64,000 nucleotides of DNA from Microbacterium sp. SL75 (GCF_026625865.1 NZ_CP113067.1:496001-560000), one strand, 5' to 3'; positions 37,668 to 45,886 are shown, counted from the stretch's first letter. Made by a program: numbers and translations. Notes: a model not told the origin generated them from the letters alone.

Positions 37668-38465
37668 TCAGCGCTGGTGGCGGCCGCGCACGGCCTTCAC
37701 CGCGATCTGCGAGGCGATGAAGACGAGGAAGATCGAGAACAACACGTTGGCGACGAAGGGGTCGACGGCCTTGGCGATCTGCGCGCCCACGGCGGTCGTC
37801 GCGCACGCCGCGAGCCCGACGCACAGCGCCGCCGGCAGGTCGACGTTCGACCGGCGCAGGTTTCCGACCGTCCCCGACACCGCGGTCGGGATCATCATGA
37901 GCAGCGAGGTGCCCTTGGCGACGAGGTCGCTGGTTCCGAAGAACAGGAGCAGGGCGGGGACGACGATGATCCCGCCGCCGACACCGAGCAGCCCGGCCAG
38001 GATGCCGGTGATCACACCGAGCAGCGCGAGCCCGGGGCCGGTGATCCAGGTGAGTTCGAGCTCGGCGTCGCGAGAGGGGATGACGAAGTACAGGCTCACG
38101 ATCACCGCGAGGAGGAAGGCCACGAAGGCCCAGCGCAGGGCCGTCTGCGAGAGCTTGGGCAGCAACCAGGTGCCGATCTGCGCTCCCCCCACGGCCCCCG
38201 CTGCGAGGATGAGGGCCGGCAGCCATGCGACGTGCCCGTCGACGGCGTAGGTGATGACACCGACCGACGCCGTGGGAACGATCGCGGCGAGAGAGGTTCC
38301 CGCGCCGAGGCGCTGGTCGAAGCCGAGCAGGAGCACGAGCAGAGGAACGATGACCGTGCCGCCGCCCACGCCGAACAGGCCCGACATGAGTCCCGCGAGC
38401 AGACCCACGCCGACACAGACGGCGTAGAAGCGGGCGGTGCGGGGCGGGCGGATGGCGGTCGTCAC
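37668..38465 (-). CDS. TauE/SafE family exporter (sulfite-exporter type)
   Basis: 265-aa membrane protein with about eight helices in two homologous halves, each opening with the family motif (GLMSGLFGVGGGTVIVPLL near 25 and GILAGLLGVGGGIIVVPAL near 155). TauE/SafE proteins export sulfite, sulfoacetate or other organic anions. GTG 38465 is chosen because GAGGAA lies seven bases upstream; the in-frame extension to 38714 runs through a terminator-bearing leader. That leader (38559-38667) suggests control by attenuation or a riboswitch. Confidence 0.85.
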   Translation of the reverse strand: MTTAIRPPRTARFYAVCVGVGLLAGLMSGLFGVGGGTVIVPLLVLLLGFDQRLGAGTSLAAIVPTASVGVITYAVDGHVAWLPALILAAGAVGGAQIGTWLLPKLSQTALRWAFVAFLLAVIVSLYFVIPSRDAELELTWITGPGLALLGVITGILAGLLGVGGGIIVVPALLLFFGTSDLVAKGTSLLMMIPTAVSGTVGNLRRSNVDLPAALCVGLAACATTAVGAQIAKAVDPFVANVLFSIFLVFIASQIAVKAVRGRHQR

Positions 38466-38549
38466 GAAGCGATTCCTCGGGGTCGGGGCGGGTCCGATCC
38501 CGCCGGCATCCAGTGTCCCACCGGTGCGCCCCCCACCCGGACGAGGCGG

Positions 38550-38667
38550 GAGAAGAAAGCGGCCCCCGGTGGTCCGAAGCCGCGTCCACCGGGGGCCGTC
38601 GCCCTCACAGGTCAAGCAGGACGGTGACCCGAACACCGGACTGCGACCACTCGCGTGAGGGTGCGAC
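38550..38667 (-). ncRNA. Structured leader with intrinsic terminator before tauE (riboswitch candidate)
   Basis: Read on the minus strand, a closing stem forms between GTCG-CA-CCCTCAC (38667-38655) and GTGAGGGCGAC (38608-38598). It encloses two small hairpins (GCGA/TCGC and CGGTG/CACCG). Its last base is also the first base of a perfect 13-bp terminator stem CGGCCCCCGGTGG / CCACCGGGGGCCG (38598-38586 and 38572-38560), followed by GCTTTCTTCTC. The T-rich tail exists only in the direction of tauE. This is the build of a transcription-attenuating riboswitch. I do not recognise the class. Confidence 0.5.
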
Positions 38668-38707
38668 AAGATGACGATAAATCCCGTCATTCCCGGGCCG
38701 GGACCGC

Positions 38708-38751
38708 TTGACACCGATTACTCATACTGCTAACTATTCAGTCCACTGAAT
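38708..38751 (+). promoter_or_regulatory. Strong sigma70-like promoter with overlapping dyad
   Basis: TTGACA (38708-38713), a 17-bp spacer and TAACTA (38731-38736) form a near-ideal housekeeping promoter. The perfect inverted repeat ATTCAGT-CC-ACTGAAT (38736-38751) begins on the last -10 base and covers the likely start site, so a repressor bound there would block it. It drives the reductase gene at 38805. Confidence 0.75.
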
Positions 38752-38804
38752 TCTTGGTACCGCTCCCGGGAATGCGCGAGCGGGCGCACCGGTTCTGCAC
38801 TCGC

Positions 38805-39440
38805 ATGACAACCGTAGGAATCATCGGAGCAGGACACATCGGCTCGGCCCTCGCCAAGGGCTTCGCGAAGAACGGCTACGACGTCGTGATCGCGAACTCC
38901 CGCGGACCGGAGACCCTCGCCGATCTCGTCGCCGAGGTGGGCGACAAGGCGCGCGCCGCCACGGCACAGGATGCCGCGGAGGCCGGCGACATCGTCGTGG
39001 TCACCGTCCCGCTGAAGGCGATCGACGCCGTGCCCGCCGCTCCCCTCGCCGGCAAGACCGTGCTCGACACCAACAACTACTACTTCGAGCGCGACGGCCA
39101 CATCGCCGCTCTCGACGAGAACAAGACCACCACGTCGCAGATGCTGCAGGAGCACCTGCCCGAGTCCACCGTCGTGAAGGCGTTCAATCACATCCCCGCC
39201 GCGGACATCCTGACCGACGGCGCTCCCGCCGGCTCCGAGAACCGTCGCGCCCTCGCCACCTCGAGCGATTCCGACGAGGCCGTCGCCCTCGTGACCCGTA
39301 TCTACGACGAGTTCGGTTTCGACACCGTCAACGTCGGCCCCCTCAGCGAGAGCTGGCGCGTCGAGCGCGACCAGCCGGCGTACGTCGTCCGTCAGAACGC
39401 CGACGAGCTCCCGCAGAACCTGGCCCGCGCCGAACGCTGA
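38805..39440 (+). CDS. NADPH-dependent F420 reductase-like oxidoreductase
   Basis: 211-aa NAD(P)-binding protein of the FNO/F420_oxidored type. The N-terminal Rossmann motif is GIIGAGHIGSALAKGFAKNG (5-24), followed by VVIANSRGPETL, VVTVPLKAID and VVKAFNHIPA. Such short homologs in Actinobacteria are usually annotated as NADPH-dependent F420 reductases, but many act on other electron carriers. The ATG at 38805 follows a regulated promoter; a long hairpin lies just downstream. Confidence 0.8.
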   Translation: MTTVGIIGAGHIGSALAKGFAKNGYDVVIANSRGPETLADLVAEVGDKARAATAQDAAEAGDIVVVTVPLKAIDAVPAAPLAGKTVLDTNNYYFERDGHIAALDENKTTTSQMLQEHLPESTVVKAFNHIPAADILTDGAPAGSENRRALATSSDSDEAVALVTRIYDEFGFDTVNVGPLSESWRVERDQPAYVVRQNADELPQNLARAER

Positions 39441-39466
39441 CCCGCTTCCCTCCCGGACGAGGCACC

Positions 39467-39535
39467 CGCATAAACGCGATCCGCGCCCGTAAACGCTCTC
39501 TCCACGCGTTTATGGGCGCGGATCGCGTTTATGCG
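39467..39535. repeat. 30-bp-stem inverted repeat (long hairpin)
   Basis: Arms 39467-39496 and 39506-39535 are complementary at 29 of 30 positions around the nine-base loop TCTCTCCAC. Each arm itself holds two copies of TAAACGC (CATAAACGC...CGTAAACGC). There is no T-run. It stands 26 bases after the reductase stop, before the convergent metB gene. Confidence 0.92.
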
Positions 39536-39546
39536 TGAATACCGGG

Positions 39547-39686
39547 CCGGCGCGGCGCCCGCGGCAGGCGCGGTGCCCGCGGCCGGCGCGGCGCCCGCGG
39601 CAGGCGCACGCGGAGGCAGGCGCACGCGGAGGCAGGCGCACGCGGAGGCAGGCGCGTGCGAAGGCAGGCGCGTGCGAAGGCAGGCG
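39547..39686. repeat. Two adjoining minisatellites (18-bp x3, 16-bp x5)
   Basis: Three 18-bp units of the form CMGGCGCGGYGCCCGCGG occupy 39547-39600. They are followed by 16-bp units CACGCGGAGGCAGGCG (39607-39654, three copies) and CGTGCGAAGGCAGGCG (39655-39686, two copies). Reading frames through it are repetitive and not gene-like. Confidence 0.85.
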
Positions 39687-39718
39687 CGCACAAAGAGACG
39701 CGCCTGGAGCGGTCCCGC

Positions 39719-40879
39719 TCAGAGGGAGGCGAGCGCCTGGTCGACGTCGGCGACCAGGTCGTCGACCGACTCGATCCCCACCGACAGGCGCACGATCGTG
39801 TCGGGCACCGCGAGTTCGGTACCGCGGACGGAGGCGTGGGTCATGGCATCGGGGTAGTTGACGAGCGACTCGACGCCGCCGAGCGACTCGGCGAGCGTGA
39901 ACAGACGCGTCGACTCCGCGAAGCGGCGGGCGGTCGGGCCGTCGGCGAGAGCGAGGGAGACGATGCCCCCGAAACCGCTCATCTGGCGCGCCGCCAGCTC
40001 GTGCCCGGGGTGCGAGGGCAGACCCGGGTAGTACACCTGCGCGACACGGTCGTGGCCGGCGAGGTGCTCGGCGACGGCCTGCGCGTTCGAGCTGTGGCGC
40101 TGCATGCGCACGGCGAGCGTCTTGATGCCGCGCGTGGTCAGGTATGCGTCGAACGGACCCGACACCGCTCCCGCGGCGAACTGCAGGAACTGCACCTTCT
40201 CGGCGAGCTCCGCGTCGGCGAAGGCCAGCGCCCCGCCCACGACGTCGCTGTGCCCGCCGAGGTACTTGGTCGCCGAGTGCACCACGACATCGGCGCCGAG
40301 CGACAGCGGTCGCTGCAGGGCCGGCGAGGCGAAGGTGTTGTCCACCACGACGATCGCCCCGGCCTCGTGCCCGAGCCGGGCGAGACCGGCGATGTCGGTG
40401 ATCCGCAGCATGGGGTTGCTGGGGGTCTCGACCCAGACCATCCGCGGTGCGCGCTCCGCGATGGCGGCGGCCACGGCATCCAGGTCGCTCATGTCGACGA
40501 CACGGAGGGTGATCCCCCAGGGACCGAGCACCCGCGCCAGCAGCCGGTAGGTGCCGCCGTAGACGTCGTTGCCGAGGAGGACCTCGTCTCCCGGGACGAG
40601 CGCGGCGCGCAGCAGGGCGTCCTCACCGGCGAGACCGGAGGCGAACGACAGCGCCCGGGGGCCGCCCTCGAGAGCGGCGATCTGCGTCTCGAGCGCGGTG
40701 CGCGTGGGATTGCCGCTGCGACCGTACTCGTAGCCGCCGCGGAGGCCGCCGATCCCGTCCTGCGCATACGTCGTCGAGACGTGGATCGGCGGGATCACGG
40801 CGCCGGTGGTCTCGTCGGGCGCCTGTCCGGCGTGGACGGCGAGGCTGTCGAAGCCGCGGGCGTCGTCGTGGGTGCTCAT
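39719..40879 (-). CDS. metB: Cystathionine gamma-synthase (or gamma-lyase), PLP-dependent
   Basis: 386-aa Cys/Met-metabolism PLP enzyme. Seen: YEYGRSGNPTRTALE (50-64), GGTYRLL, VWVETPSNPMLRITDI, VVDNTFASPALQRPLSLGAD and SATKYLGGHSDVVGG with the PLP Lys at 205. The closing SLGGVESLVNYPDAMTHA fits the MetB/MetC group. Its ATG overlaps the stop of the CBS-like gene (ATGA), so the pair forms a transsulfuration unit; the direction (synthase or lyase) cannot be read from sequence. Confidence 0.88.
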   Translation of the reverse strand: MSTHDDARGFDSLAVHAGQAPDETTGAVIPPIHVSTTYAQDGIGGLRGGYEYGRSGNPTRTALETQIAALEGGPRALSFASGLAGEDALLRAALVPGDEVLLGNDVYGGTYRLLARVLGPWGITLRVVDMSDLDAVAAAIAERAPRMVWVETPSNPMLRITDIAGLARLGHEAGAIVVVDNTFASPALQRPLSLGADVVVHSATKYLGGHSDVVGGALAFADAELAEKVQFLQFAAGAVSGPFDAYLTTRGIKTLAVRMQRHSSNAQAVAEHLAGHDRVAQVYYPGLPSHPGHELAARQMSGFGGIVSLALADGPTARRFAESTRLFTLAESLGGVESLVNYPDAMTHASVRGTELAVPDTIVRLSVGIESVDDLVADVDQALASL

Positions 40880-41880
40880 GCGGAGTGCTCCTCGGAAGGG
40901 GTCGGAAGAAGGGATGCCACGGGTGCAACGTCGTAGCCGCGCTCGATCATCCAGTCGTCGTCGAAGATCTTGCTGAGATAACCGCGACCGTGGTCGGGGA
41001 GCACGACGACGACCACGGCGTCTGCCGGGAGATCCCGCGCAACCCGGAGGGCTCCGACGACGGCCATTCCGCTGGACCCGCCCACGAGCAGGCCCTCCTC
41101 GCGGGCGAGGCGACGGGTCATGGCGAAGGACTCGGCATCCGAGACGCGCTCGTAGCCGTCCACGAGAGTCGGGTCGAAGGCCGGGGGCCAGAAGTCCTCG
41201 CCGACGCCCTCGACGTCGTAGCCGTGGATGTCGCCGCCCGAGTAGATCGAGCCGACCGGATCGACGCCGACGATACGAACGGCCGGGCCCGCGACCTCGC
41301 GGAGGTAGCGGCCGGTGCCGCTGATCGTGCCGCCCGTGCCGACGCCCGCGACGAAGTGCGTGAGCCGACCGTCGGTGTCGCGCCAGATCTCGGGACCGGT
41401 GGTCTCGTAGTGACTGCGCGGGCCGTTCGGGTTGGCGTATTGGTTGGGCTTGAACGCACCCGGGATCTCACGCACGAGACGGTCGGACACGCTGTAGTAA
41501 GAGTTCGGGTCGTCGGGCTCGACGTTCGTCGGCGTCACGACGACCTCGGCGCCGTAGGCGCGCAGCACCGCTCGCTTGTCCTCGGCGACCTTGTCGGGCA
41601 CCACGAAGACGCAGCGGTAGCCGCGCTGCTGCGCGATGAGCGCGAGCCCGACCCCGGTGTTGCCGCTGGTGGGCTCCACGATCACTCCGCCCGGCTGGAG
41701 CAGGCCGTCGCGCTCGGCGGCGTCGACGATGTTGGCCGCGATGCGGTCCTTGGCGGAGCCGCCGGGGTTGAAGTACTCGATCTTCGCGAGGACCGTGGCG
41801 GCGATGCCCCCGGTGACGCGAGAAAGACGGACGAGGGGGGTGTTGCCGACGAGGTCGGCGACGCTCTGGGCGTAAAGCAC
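40876..41880 (-). CDS. Cystathionine beta-synthase / cysteine synthase family enzyme
   Basis: 334-aa fold-type II PLP enzyme with NPGGSAKDRIA (PLP Lys 44), EPTSGNTGVGLALI (about 69-82) and GVGTGGTISGTGRYLRE. It lacks the C-terminal CBS regulatory domains of typical 450-aa actinobacterial Cbs, so it is a short form: either a catalytic-core cystathionine beta-synthase or an O-acetylserine sulfhydrylase. Pairing with metB favours the former. The GTG at 41880 has AGGA upstream. Confidence 0.85.
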   Translation of the reverse strand: MLYAQSVADLVGNTPLVRLSRVTGGIAATVLAKIEYFNPGGSAKDRIAANIVDAAERDGLLQPGGVIVEPTSGNTGVGLALIAQQRGYRCVFVVPDKVAEDKRAVLRAYGAEVVVTPTNVEPDDPNSYYSVSDRLVREIPGAFKPNQYANPNGPRSHYETTGPEIWRDTDGRLTHFVAGVGTGGTISGTGRYLREVAGPAVRIVGVDPVGSIYSGGDIHGYDVEGVGEDFWPPAFDPTLVDGYERVSDAESFAMTRRLAREEGLLVGGSSGMAVVGALRVARDLPADAVVVVVLPDHGRGYLSKIFDDDWMIERGYDVAPVASLLPTPSEEHSA

Positions 41881-41935
41881 GATGGAGTCCTGGAGGTTGA
41901 TGCACCCGATACGGGCGCGGCTGACGGGGTCGTCG

Positions 41936-41955
41936 AAAAAGAACGCGGAGCGTTC
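41936..41955 (-). promoter_or_regulatory. Possible attenuator in the leader of the cbs-metB operon
   Basis: On the minus strand GAACGC-TCC-GCGTTC (41955-41941) is followed directly by five T, a small intrinsic-terminator shape about 55 bases before the GTG at 41880. A TATGCT -10 candidate lies at 41987-41992. Confidence 0.35.
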
Positions 41956-42008
41956 AGCGACAACAGCGACAGGTCAGCACGCCGCCAGCATACCCGAGGG
42001 ACACCCGG

Positions 42009-42857
42009 TCATGACACGGCGCCGAGAAACTCCTCGAAACTCTGCGCGGGGCGGCCGGTAACGCGCTCGACGTCGTTCGAGACGGCGGCTTGATCGCCGC
42101 TCGCGATGGACGTGTACGTGCTCACCCACGCGTCGACCTGCCACCGCGGGGCCCCGAACGCCGCTCGCGAGGCATATGCCTCGTCGACCGTCTCGTCGAC
42201 GAAACGCACCCGATGACCGCGCACCGCCGAGATCTTCTCGGCGACCTCGGTCAGGGTCAGGGCCTCGGGGCCGGTCAGGTCGTAGGTGACGTCGGCGTGC
42301 GCATCGGGATCGAGCAGCACCGCTACCGCCGTGGCCGCCACATCGGCGCGCGAGACGAGAGAGCAGCGCCCGTCTCCGGCGGGACCCCGGATGACCCCGT
42401 CGTCACCGGCGAAGAGCTCCATCATGTCCATGTAGAAGTTGTCGCGCAGGAAGGTGTGCCGCATGCCCGAGGCGCGGATGATCTCCTCGGTCGCTGCGTG
42501 ATCGCGCCCCAGCGTGAAGACGGCGTCCGGCGCGGCGGCGAAGAACGAGGTGTAGACGATCGATCGGACGCCCGCGGCCGCGGCGGCCTCGACGAAGGTG
42601 CGGTGATGCTCGACGCGGTCGGCTGTCTCGGACGCCGACACCATGAAGAGCGTGTCGACCCCCTCCAGGGCCGCGCGGGTGGCATCCGCGTCCGAATACC
42701 GGGCCACGTGCACCTCGGCTCCTTCGAGCGAGGGAGCCCGAGAAGCGTCGCGAACGAGCAGACGCTGAGGGATGCCGCGGGCGGCGAGGTCTCGCGCGAC
42801 CCGGCCCCCTACGGCTCCGGTGGATCCGGTGACGGCGATGACGGGCGGCGTGGACAT
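42009..42857 (-). CDS. NmrA/QorB-like NAD(P)H-binding SDR
   Basis: 282-aa atypical short-chain dehydrogenase. The Rossmann motif is VTGSTGAVGGRVARDLAARG (9-28), with IVYTSFFAAAPDAVFTLGRD and LRDNFYMDMMELFAG as in QorB-like quinone oxidoreductases and NmrA regulators. No catalytic Tyr-xxx-Lys is obvious. The ATG at 42857 follows CCGGAGG. It stands alone; substrate unknown. Confidence 0.82.
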   Translation of the reverse strand: MSTPPVIAVTGSTGAVGGRVARDLAARGIPQRLLVRDASRAPSLEGAEVHVARYSDADATRAALEGVDTLFMVSASETADRVEHHRTFVEAAAAAGVRSIVYTSFFAAAPDAVFTLGRDHAATEEIIRASGMRHTFLRDNFYMDMMELFAGDDGVIRGPAGDGRCSLVSRADVAATAVAVLLDPDAHADVTYDLTGPEALTLTEVAEKISAVRGHRVRFVDETVDEAYASRAAFGAPRWQVDAWVSTYTSIASGDQAAVSNDVERVTGRPAQSFEEFLGAVS

Positions 42858-42927
42858 TCGGCCTCCGGGGACGAGTGGGCGGTGCCTCCAGCGTAAGCCG
42901 GTTGACCGCTTCTCGGCCGGAACCCGC

Positions 42928-43248
42928 TCAGGAAGGCGGGGCGACCAGGCGCGCTACGCGGACCCGGATCGAAGACGGGGTCTCGTCCTCGCCGGCGCCG
43001 CGCGCCGCGGTGGCGACGGCGGCCGCGACCACGGCAGCGTCGTCGTCGGAGGAGACGCCGATGCAGACGGTGATGGCACGGGTGCCGCCGGATTCCTCGA
43101 CCTCGGCGAGAGAACCCTCGACGTCGGTGACGTGCTCGACGGCGCGGGCTAAGACCGGACGCGCCGAATAGCACTCGCGCACACCCTCGACGGCGGTCAC
43201 GGCCAGATCGATGCGGGGCGCCAGCTCCGCTGCGGAGATGGTCGTCAT
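42928..43248 (-). CDS. Small protein of the ECF/Asp23 operon, unknown function
   Basis: 106-aa protein. I do not recognise a family, but the layout (ELAPRIDLAVTAVEGVRECY, then VEESGGTRAITVCIGVS) resembles a shortened Asp23/Gls24-like fold: a predicted strand-helix-strand core with alternating hydrophobics. The ATG at 43248 overlaps the Asp23 gene stop. It is probably co-made with the Asp23 protein in an envelope-stress unit. Confidence 0.75.
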   Translation of the reverse strand: MTTISAAELAPRIDLAVTAVEGVRECYSARPVLARAVEHVTDVEGSLAEVEESGGTRAITVCIGVSSDDDAAVVAAAVATAARGAGEDETPSSIRVRVARLVAPPS

Positions 43249-43817
43249 GAATCTTCCCCCTCGTCGAGGTGGACGTCGCCGACGGTCACGTCCACGCGTC
43301 CGACCCGAAGGTCGCCGTGTCGCTGGATGGCCGAGCGGATGCCTTCGCGCATCTCCTCGACCGCGGGGCTCATCGCGCGACCGAAGCGCACGCTGACCGT
43401 CACGCGGACGTCGAGAGGAGCGTCGGGTTCCGGCTGATCGAGTCGGACGCGTCCCATCAGCAGTCCTTCGATTCCGTCTCCGACCGTGCGGATGAGCTCG
43501 TAGAGAGCACCTTCGGTCACGACCAGCTCGGTGCCGTCGTCGGCGCGCGCAAGCGGGATGTCTCGGCCCGCTCGGAACTCGCGCATGACCTCGCGCATGA
43601 TGCTGTCGTACCAGGACTCCGAGATCGGCTCCGCCGCCTGCTCGTCCACGATCTCGCGGGAGAGTCGCCCCATCCGCTCCATCGACGCCAGAACCGCCTG
43701 GCACTGCGCGTTGCGCTCGATCGCCGGGATGCGGGGGATGCGTCCGCGATCGAGGTAGGCGGAGAGGTCTTCGAGGGAGTAGCCCGACCCCCCGATGTCA
43801 TCGTTGTGCTCGCTCAC
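43245..43817 (-). CDS. Asp23/Gls24 family envelope stress protein
   Basis: 190-aa protein with an actinobacterial N-terminal extension (LEDLSAYLDRGRIPRIPAIE, about 15-34) and an Asp23-like domain (VTEGALYELIRTVGDGIEG to VDVTVGDVHLDEG). Asp23 proteins act at the membrane under alkaline or envelope stress. The GTG at 43817 is eight bases after GGAGG; a GTG at 43826 overlapping the sigma stop is the alternative. It is second in a sigma-Asp23-small protein operon. Confidence 0.85.
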   Translation of the reverse strand: MSEHNDDIGGSGYSLEDLSAYLDRGRIPRIPAIERNAQCQAVLASMERMGRLSREIVDEQAAEPISESWYDSIMREVMREFRAGRDIPLARADDGTELVVTEGALYELIRTVGDGIEGLLMGRVRLDQPEPDAPLDVRVTVSVRFGRAMSPAVEEMREGIRSAIQRHGDLRVGRVDVTVGDVHLDEGEDS

Positions 43818-43822
43818 TGGGG

Positions 43823-44365
43823 TCACCTCCACTCCTCCATGCGTTCCAACACCGTCTTCCTGGCTCGCGCGAGGCGTCCGCGCACGGTGGCGGCGGATTC
43901 GCCGACCTCGACGGCGATCTCGTCGTAGCTGTGCCCGCCGACCTCGCGGAGCACCCACACCACACGCAGCTCCTCGGGGAGCTCTCCGAGGATCTTCTTG
44001 AGCGCGTCCATCTGCGACGATGCCACAACGGCGCGCTCCGGGTCGTCACGACCCGAGACCATCTCCTCGTCGATCTCCTCCGAGATCTTGCGGGAGCGGA
44101 GGCGGTCGGTGGCCTTGCGCGACACGATCGTCGTGAGCCAGCTTCGCACCTTCTCAGGGTCGGTGAGATCCGGAAGACGTCGCCACGCCGTGATGAGCGC
44201 CTCCTGCACGCAATCGTCGGCATCGGCCCGCGAGCCGGTCAGCCTGGTCGCGAACGCGACGAGGAACGGCGCGTGCCGTCTCACCAGCACCCCGAAGGCG
44301 ATCTGGTCGCCGTCAGCCGCACGCGACGCGAGAAACGCGTCGGTGGCGGAGGACAAAGAGGGCAT
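43823..44365 (-). CDS. ECF RNA polymerase sigma factor (with Asp23)
   Basis: 180-aa ECF sigma factor. Sigma2 spans about 20-90 (DADDCVQEALITAWRRLPDL, then VRSWLTTIVSRKATDRLRS), and sigma4 about 120-178 (LPEELRVVWVLREVGGHSYD, then SAATVRGRLARAR). No anti-sigma gene lies nearby; the next gene is Asp23. The ATG at 44365 follows AGGAA. It probably directs its own operon and other envelope genes. Confidence 0.92.
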   Translation of the reverse strand: MPSLSSATDAFLASRAADGDQIAFGVLVRRHAPFLVAFATRLTGSRADADDCVQEALITAWRRLPDLTDPEKVRSWLTTIVSRKATDRLRSRKISEEIDEEMVSGRDDPERAVVASSQMDALKKILGELPEELRVVWVLREVGGHSYDEIAVEVGESAATVRGRLARARKTVLERMEEWR

Positions 44366-44618
44366 CGAGGTTCCTGTCGGCGATCGTTCGCGTCGGACCG
44401 TGACATTTCACGAATCGACAGCGTCCACATAGCGAAACACCCCGGGCCCCCACGGCGCCGGGATCTTGACGAATGGACCTTCCGCGTGGCAGGACGTTCC
44501 GCCCGCGGGATCGGTACACGCCGACCGCGCGGCGTCTTCGGTCGGGGCGGTCAACCCACCCGCCCGATGTCGGTGGGCGCCGATATCGTCGATCCCACCC
44601 CGACCCCGAAGGACACTC

Positions 44619-45461
44619 ATGCGCATCGCCCTCACCGGTTCGTCCGGAAAGCTCGGCACCGTCGTCGCACGCGAGCTGCGTTCCGCCGGCCACGACGTCA
44701 TCGGCCTCGATGTCCGCGGCGAGCGCGGCCCGGGCTTCGTCCAGGTCGACCTCACCGACTACGGCCAGGTCGTCGACGCCCTGACCGCGGTGAACGACCA
44801 GCACGACGGCTTCGACGCCCTCGTGCACCTCGCTGCGATCCCGGCGCCCGGCATCCGCTCCGACATCGCCACTTTCCACAACAACATGACGAGCACCTTC
44901 AACGTCTTCTGGGCGGCCACGCGTCTGGGCATCCACAAGATCGTCTACGCCTCGAGCGAGACCGTGCTGGGCTTGCCCTTCGACGTGCCGCCTCCGTACA
45001 TCCCCGTCGACGAGGAGTACGCGCCGAGGCCCGAGTCGGTCTACTCCCTCGTGAAGACCCTCGAGGAACGCTTGGCGGTGGAGCTGGTGCGCTGGAACCC
45101 CGACCTGTCGATCACGGCGCTGCGGTTCTCGAACGTGATGGTCCCCGAGGACTACGCCGAATTCCCCTTCGACGACGACGCGCGCACCCGGAAGTGGAAC
45201 CTGTGGGGCTATATCGACGCCCGCGACGGAGCACAGGCCGTGGAGAGCGCTCTCCAGACCGCCCCGGCCGGCTTCGACACCTTCATCATCGCGGCGGCCG
45301 ACACGGTCATGACGCGCCCCAACGCCCAACTCGTGGCCGAGGTGTTCCCGGGGGTCGCGATCCACGGCGACCTGGGCGAGAACACGACGCTTCTCTCGAT
45401 CGACAAGGCGCGCCGGCTGCTCGGGTACGAGCCGCGGCACTCCTGGCGAGACGGGCGCTGA
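44619..45461 (+). CDS. NAD(P)-dependent epimerase/dehydratase (extended SDR)
   Basis: 280-aa extended SDR with ALTGSSGKLGTVVARELRSA (4-23), the VHLAA strand, YASSETVLG and the catalytic YSLVK. Closest look is uronate dehydrogenase or a sugar-nucleotide epimerase; the substrate is unknown. The ATG at 44619 follows GAAGGA. It is divergent from the ECF sigma gene with a 253-bp spacer in which I see no clear operator. Confidence 0.85.
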   Translation: MRIALTGSSGKLGTVVARELRSAGHDVIGLDVRGERGPGFVQVDLTDYGQVVDALTAVNDQHDGFDALVHLAAIPAPGIRSDIATFHNNMTSTFNVFWAATRLGIHKIVYASSETVLGLPFDVPPPYIPVDEEYAPRPESVYSLVKTLEERLAVELVRWNPDLSITALRFSNVMVPEDYAEFPFDDDARTRKWNLWGYIDARDGAQAVESALQTAPAGFDTFIIAAADTVMTRPNAQLVAEVFPGVAIHGDLGENTTLLSIDKARRLLGYEPRHSWRDGR

Positions 45462-45520
45462 CGGCGCACGCCCGGGCTCGTCCCGGCCCCGCGCCCCTCC
45501 CCGCGTGACAGACTCACCGG

Positions 45521-45814
45521 ATGGACGCCGACGCACGCACTCCCTCTTCTTCGCCGACGCCCGCGATGGATGAGCCGGTCATCCCCCTGCCGAACGCGCG
45601 AGAGAAAGAAGTCAGCTTCGTCGCGCGCAGCGGCGCCGTGGTCACACTGCGCCTCATCGACACGGGACGCTTCGAGCTCAAGCTCGATACGCGAGGGGAC
45701 TACACGGCCGTGCTCCTGCACGACGGCCACTCCTTCGAGCTTCACCCCGCCCCCGGCGTCCACGCCCTGGGCGGCACGGGCCTCACGCCCACCCAGATCT
45801 ACGAGGGGTTCTGA
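45521..45814 (+). CDS. Small protein of unknown function (97 aa)
   Basis: 97-aa protein with a Ser/Pro-rich N-terminus and a beta-rich middle (EVSFVARSGAVVTLRLIDTG). I do not recognise it. The start ATG has CAGACT six bases upstream, close to a leaderless -10. It may be independent or share a message with the disulfide reductase that follows after 72 bp. Confidence 0.6.
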   Translation: MDADARTPSSSPTPAMDEPVIPLPNAREKEVSFVARSGAVVTLRLIDTGRFELKLDTRGDYTAVLLHDGHSFELHPAPGVHALGGTGLTPTQIYEGF

Positions 45815-45886
45815 CCCGCGGCGCAAGCCCCGAGGTCAGGTCGTCGGCGCGGGATTGACTGGGGCTCTCGACCCGGGAGGACCACC

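Noticed and set aside
41989..41991. Cysteine leader peptide MLAAC before cbs-metB
   Set aside because: The ATG overlaps the likely -10 box TATGCT, so it would not be in the transcript, and a single Cys codon is weak evidence for attenuation.
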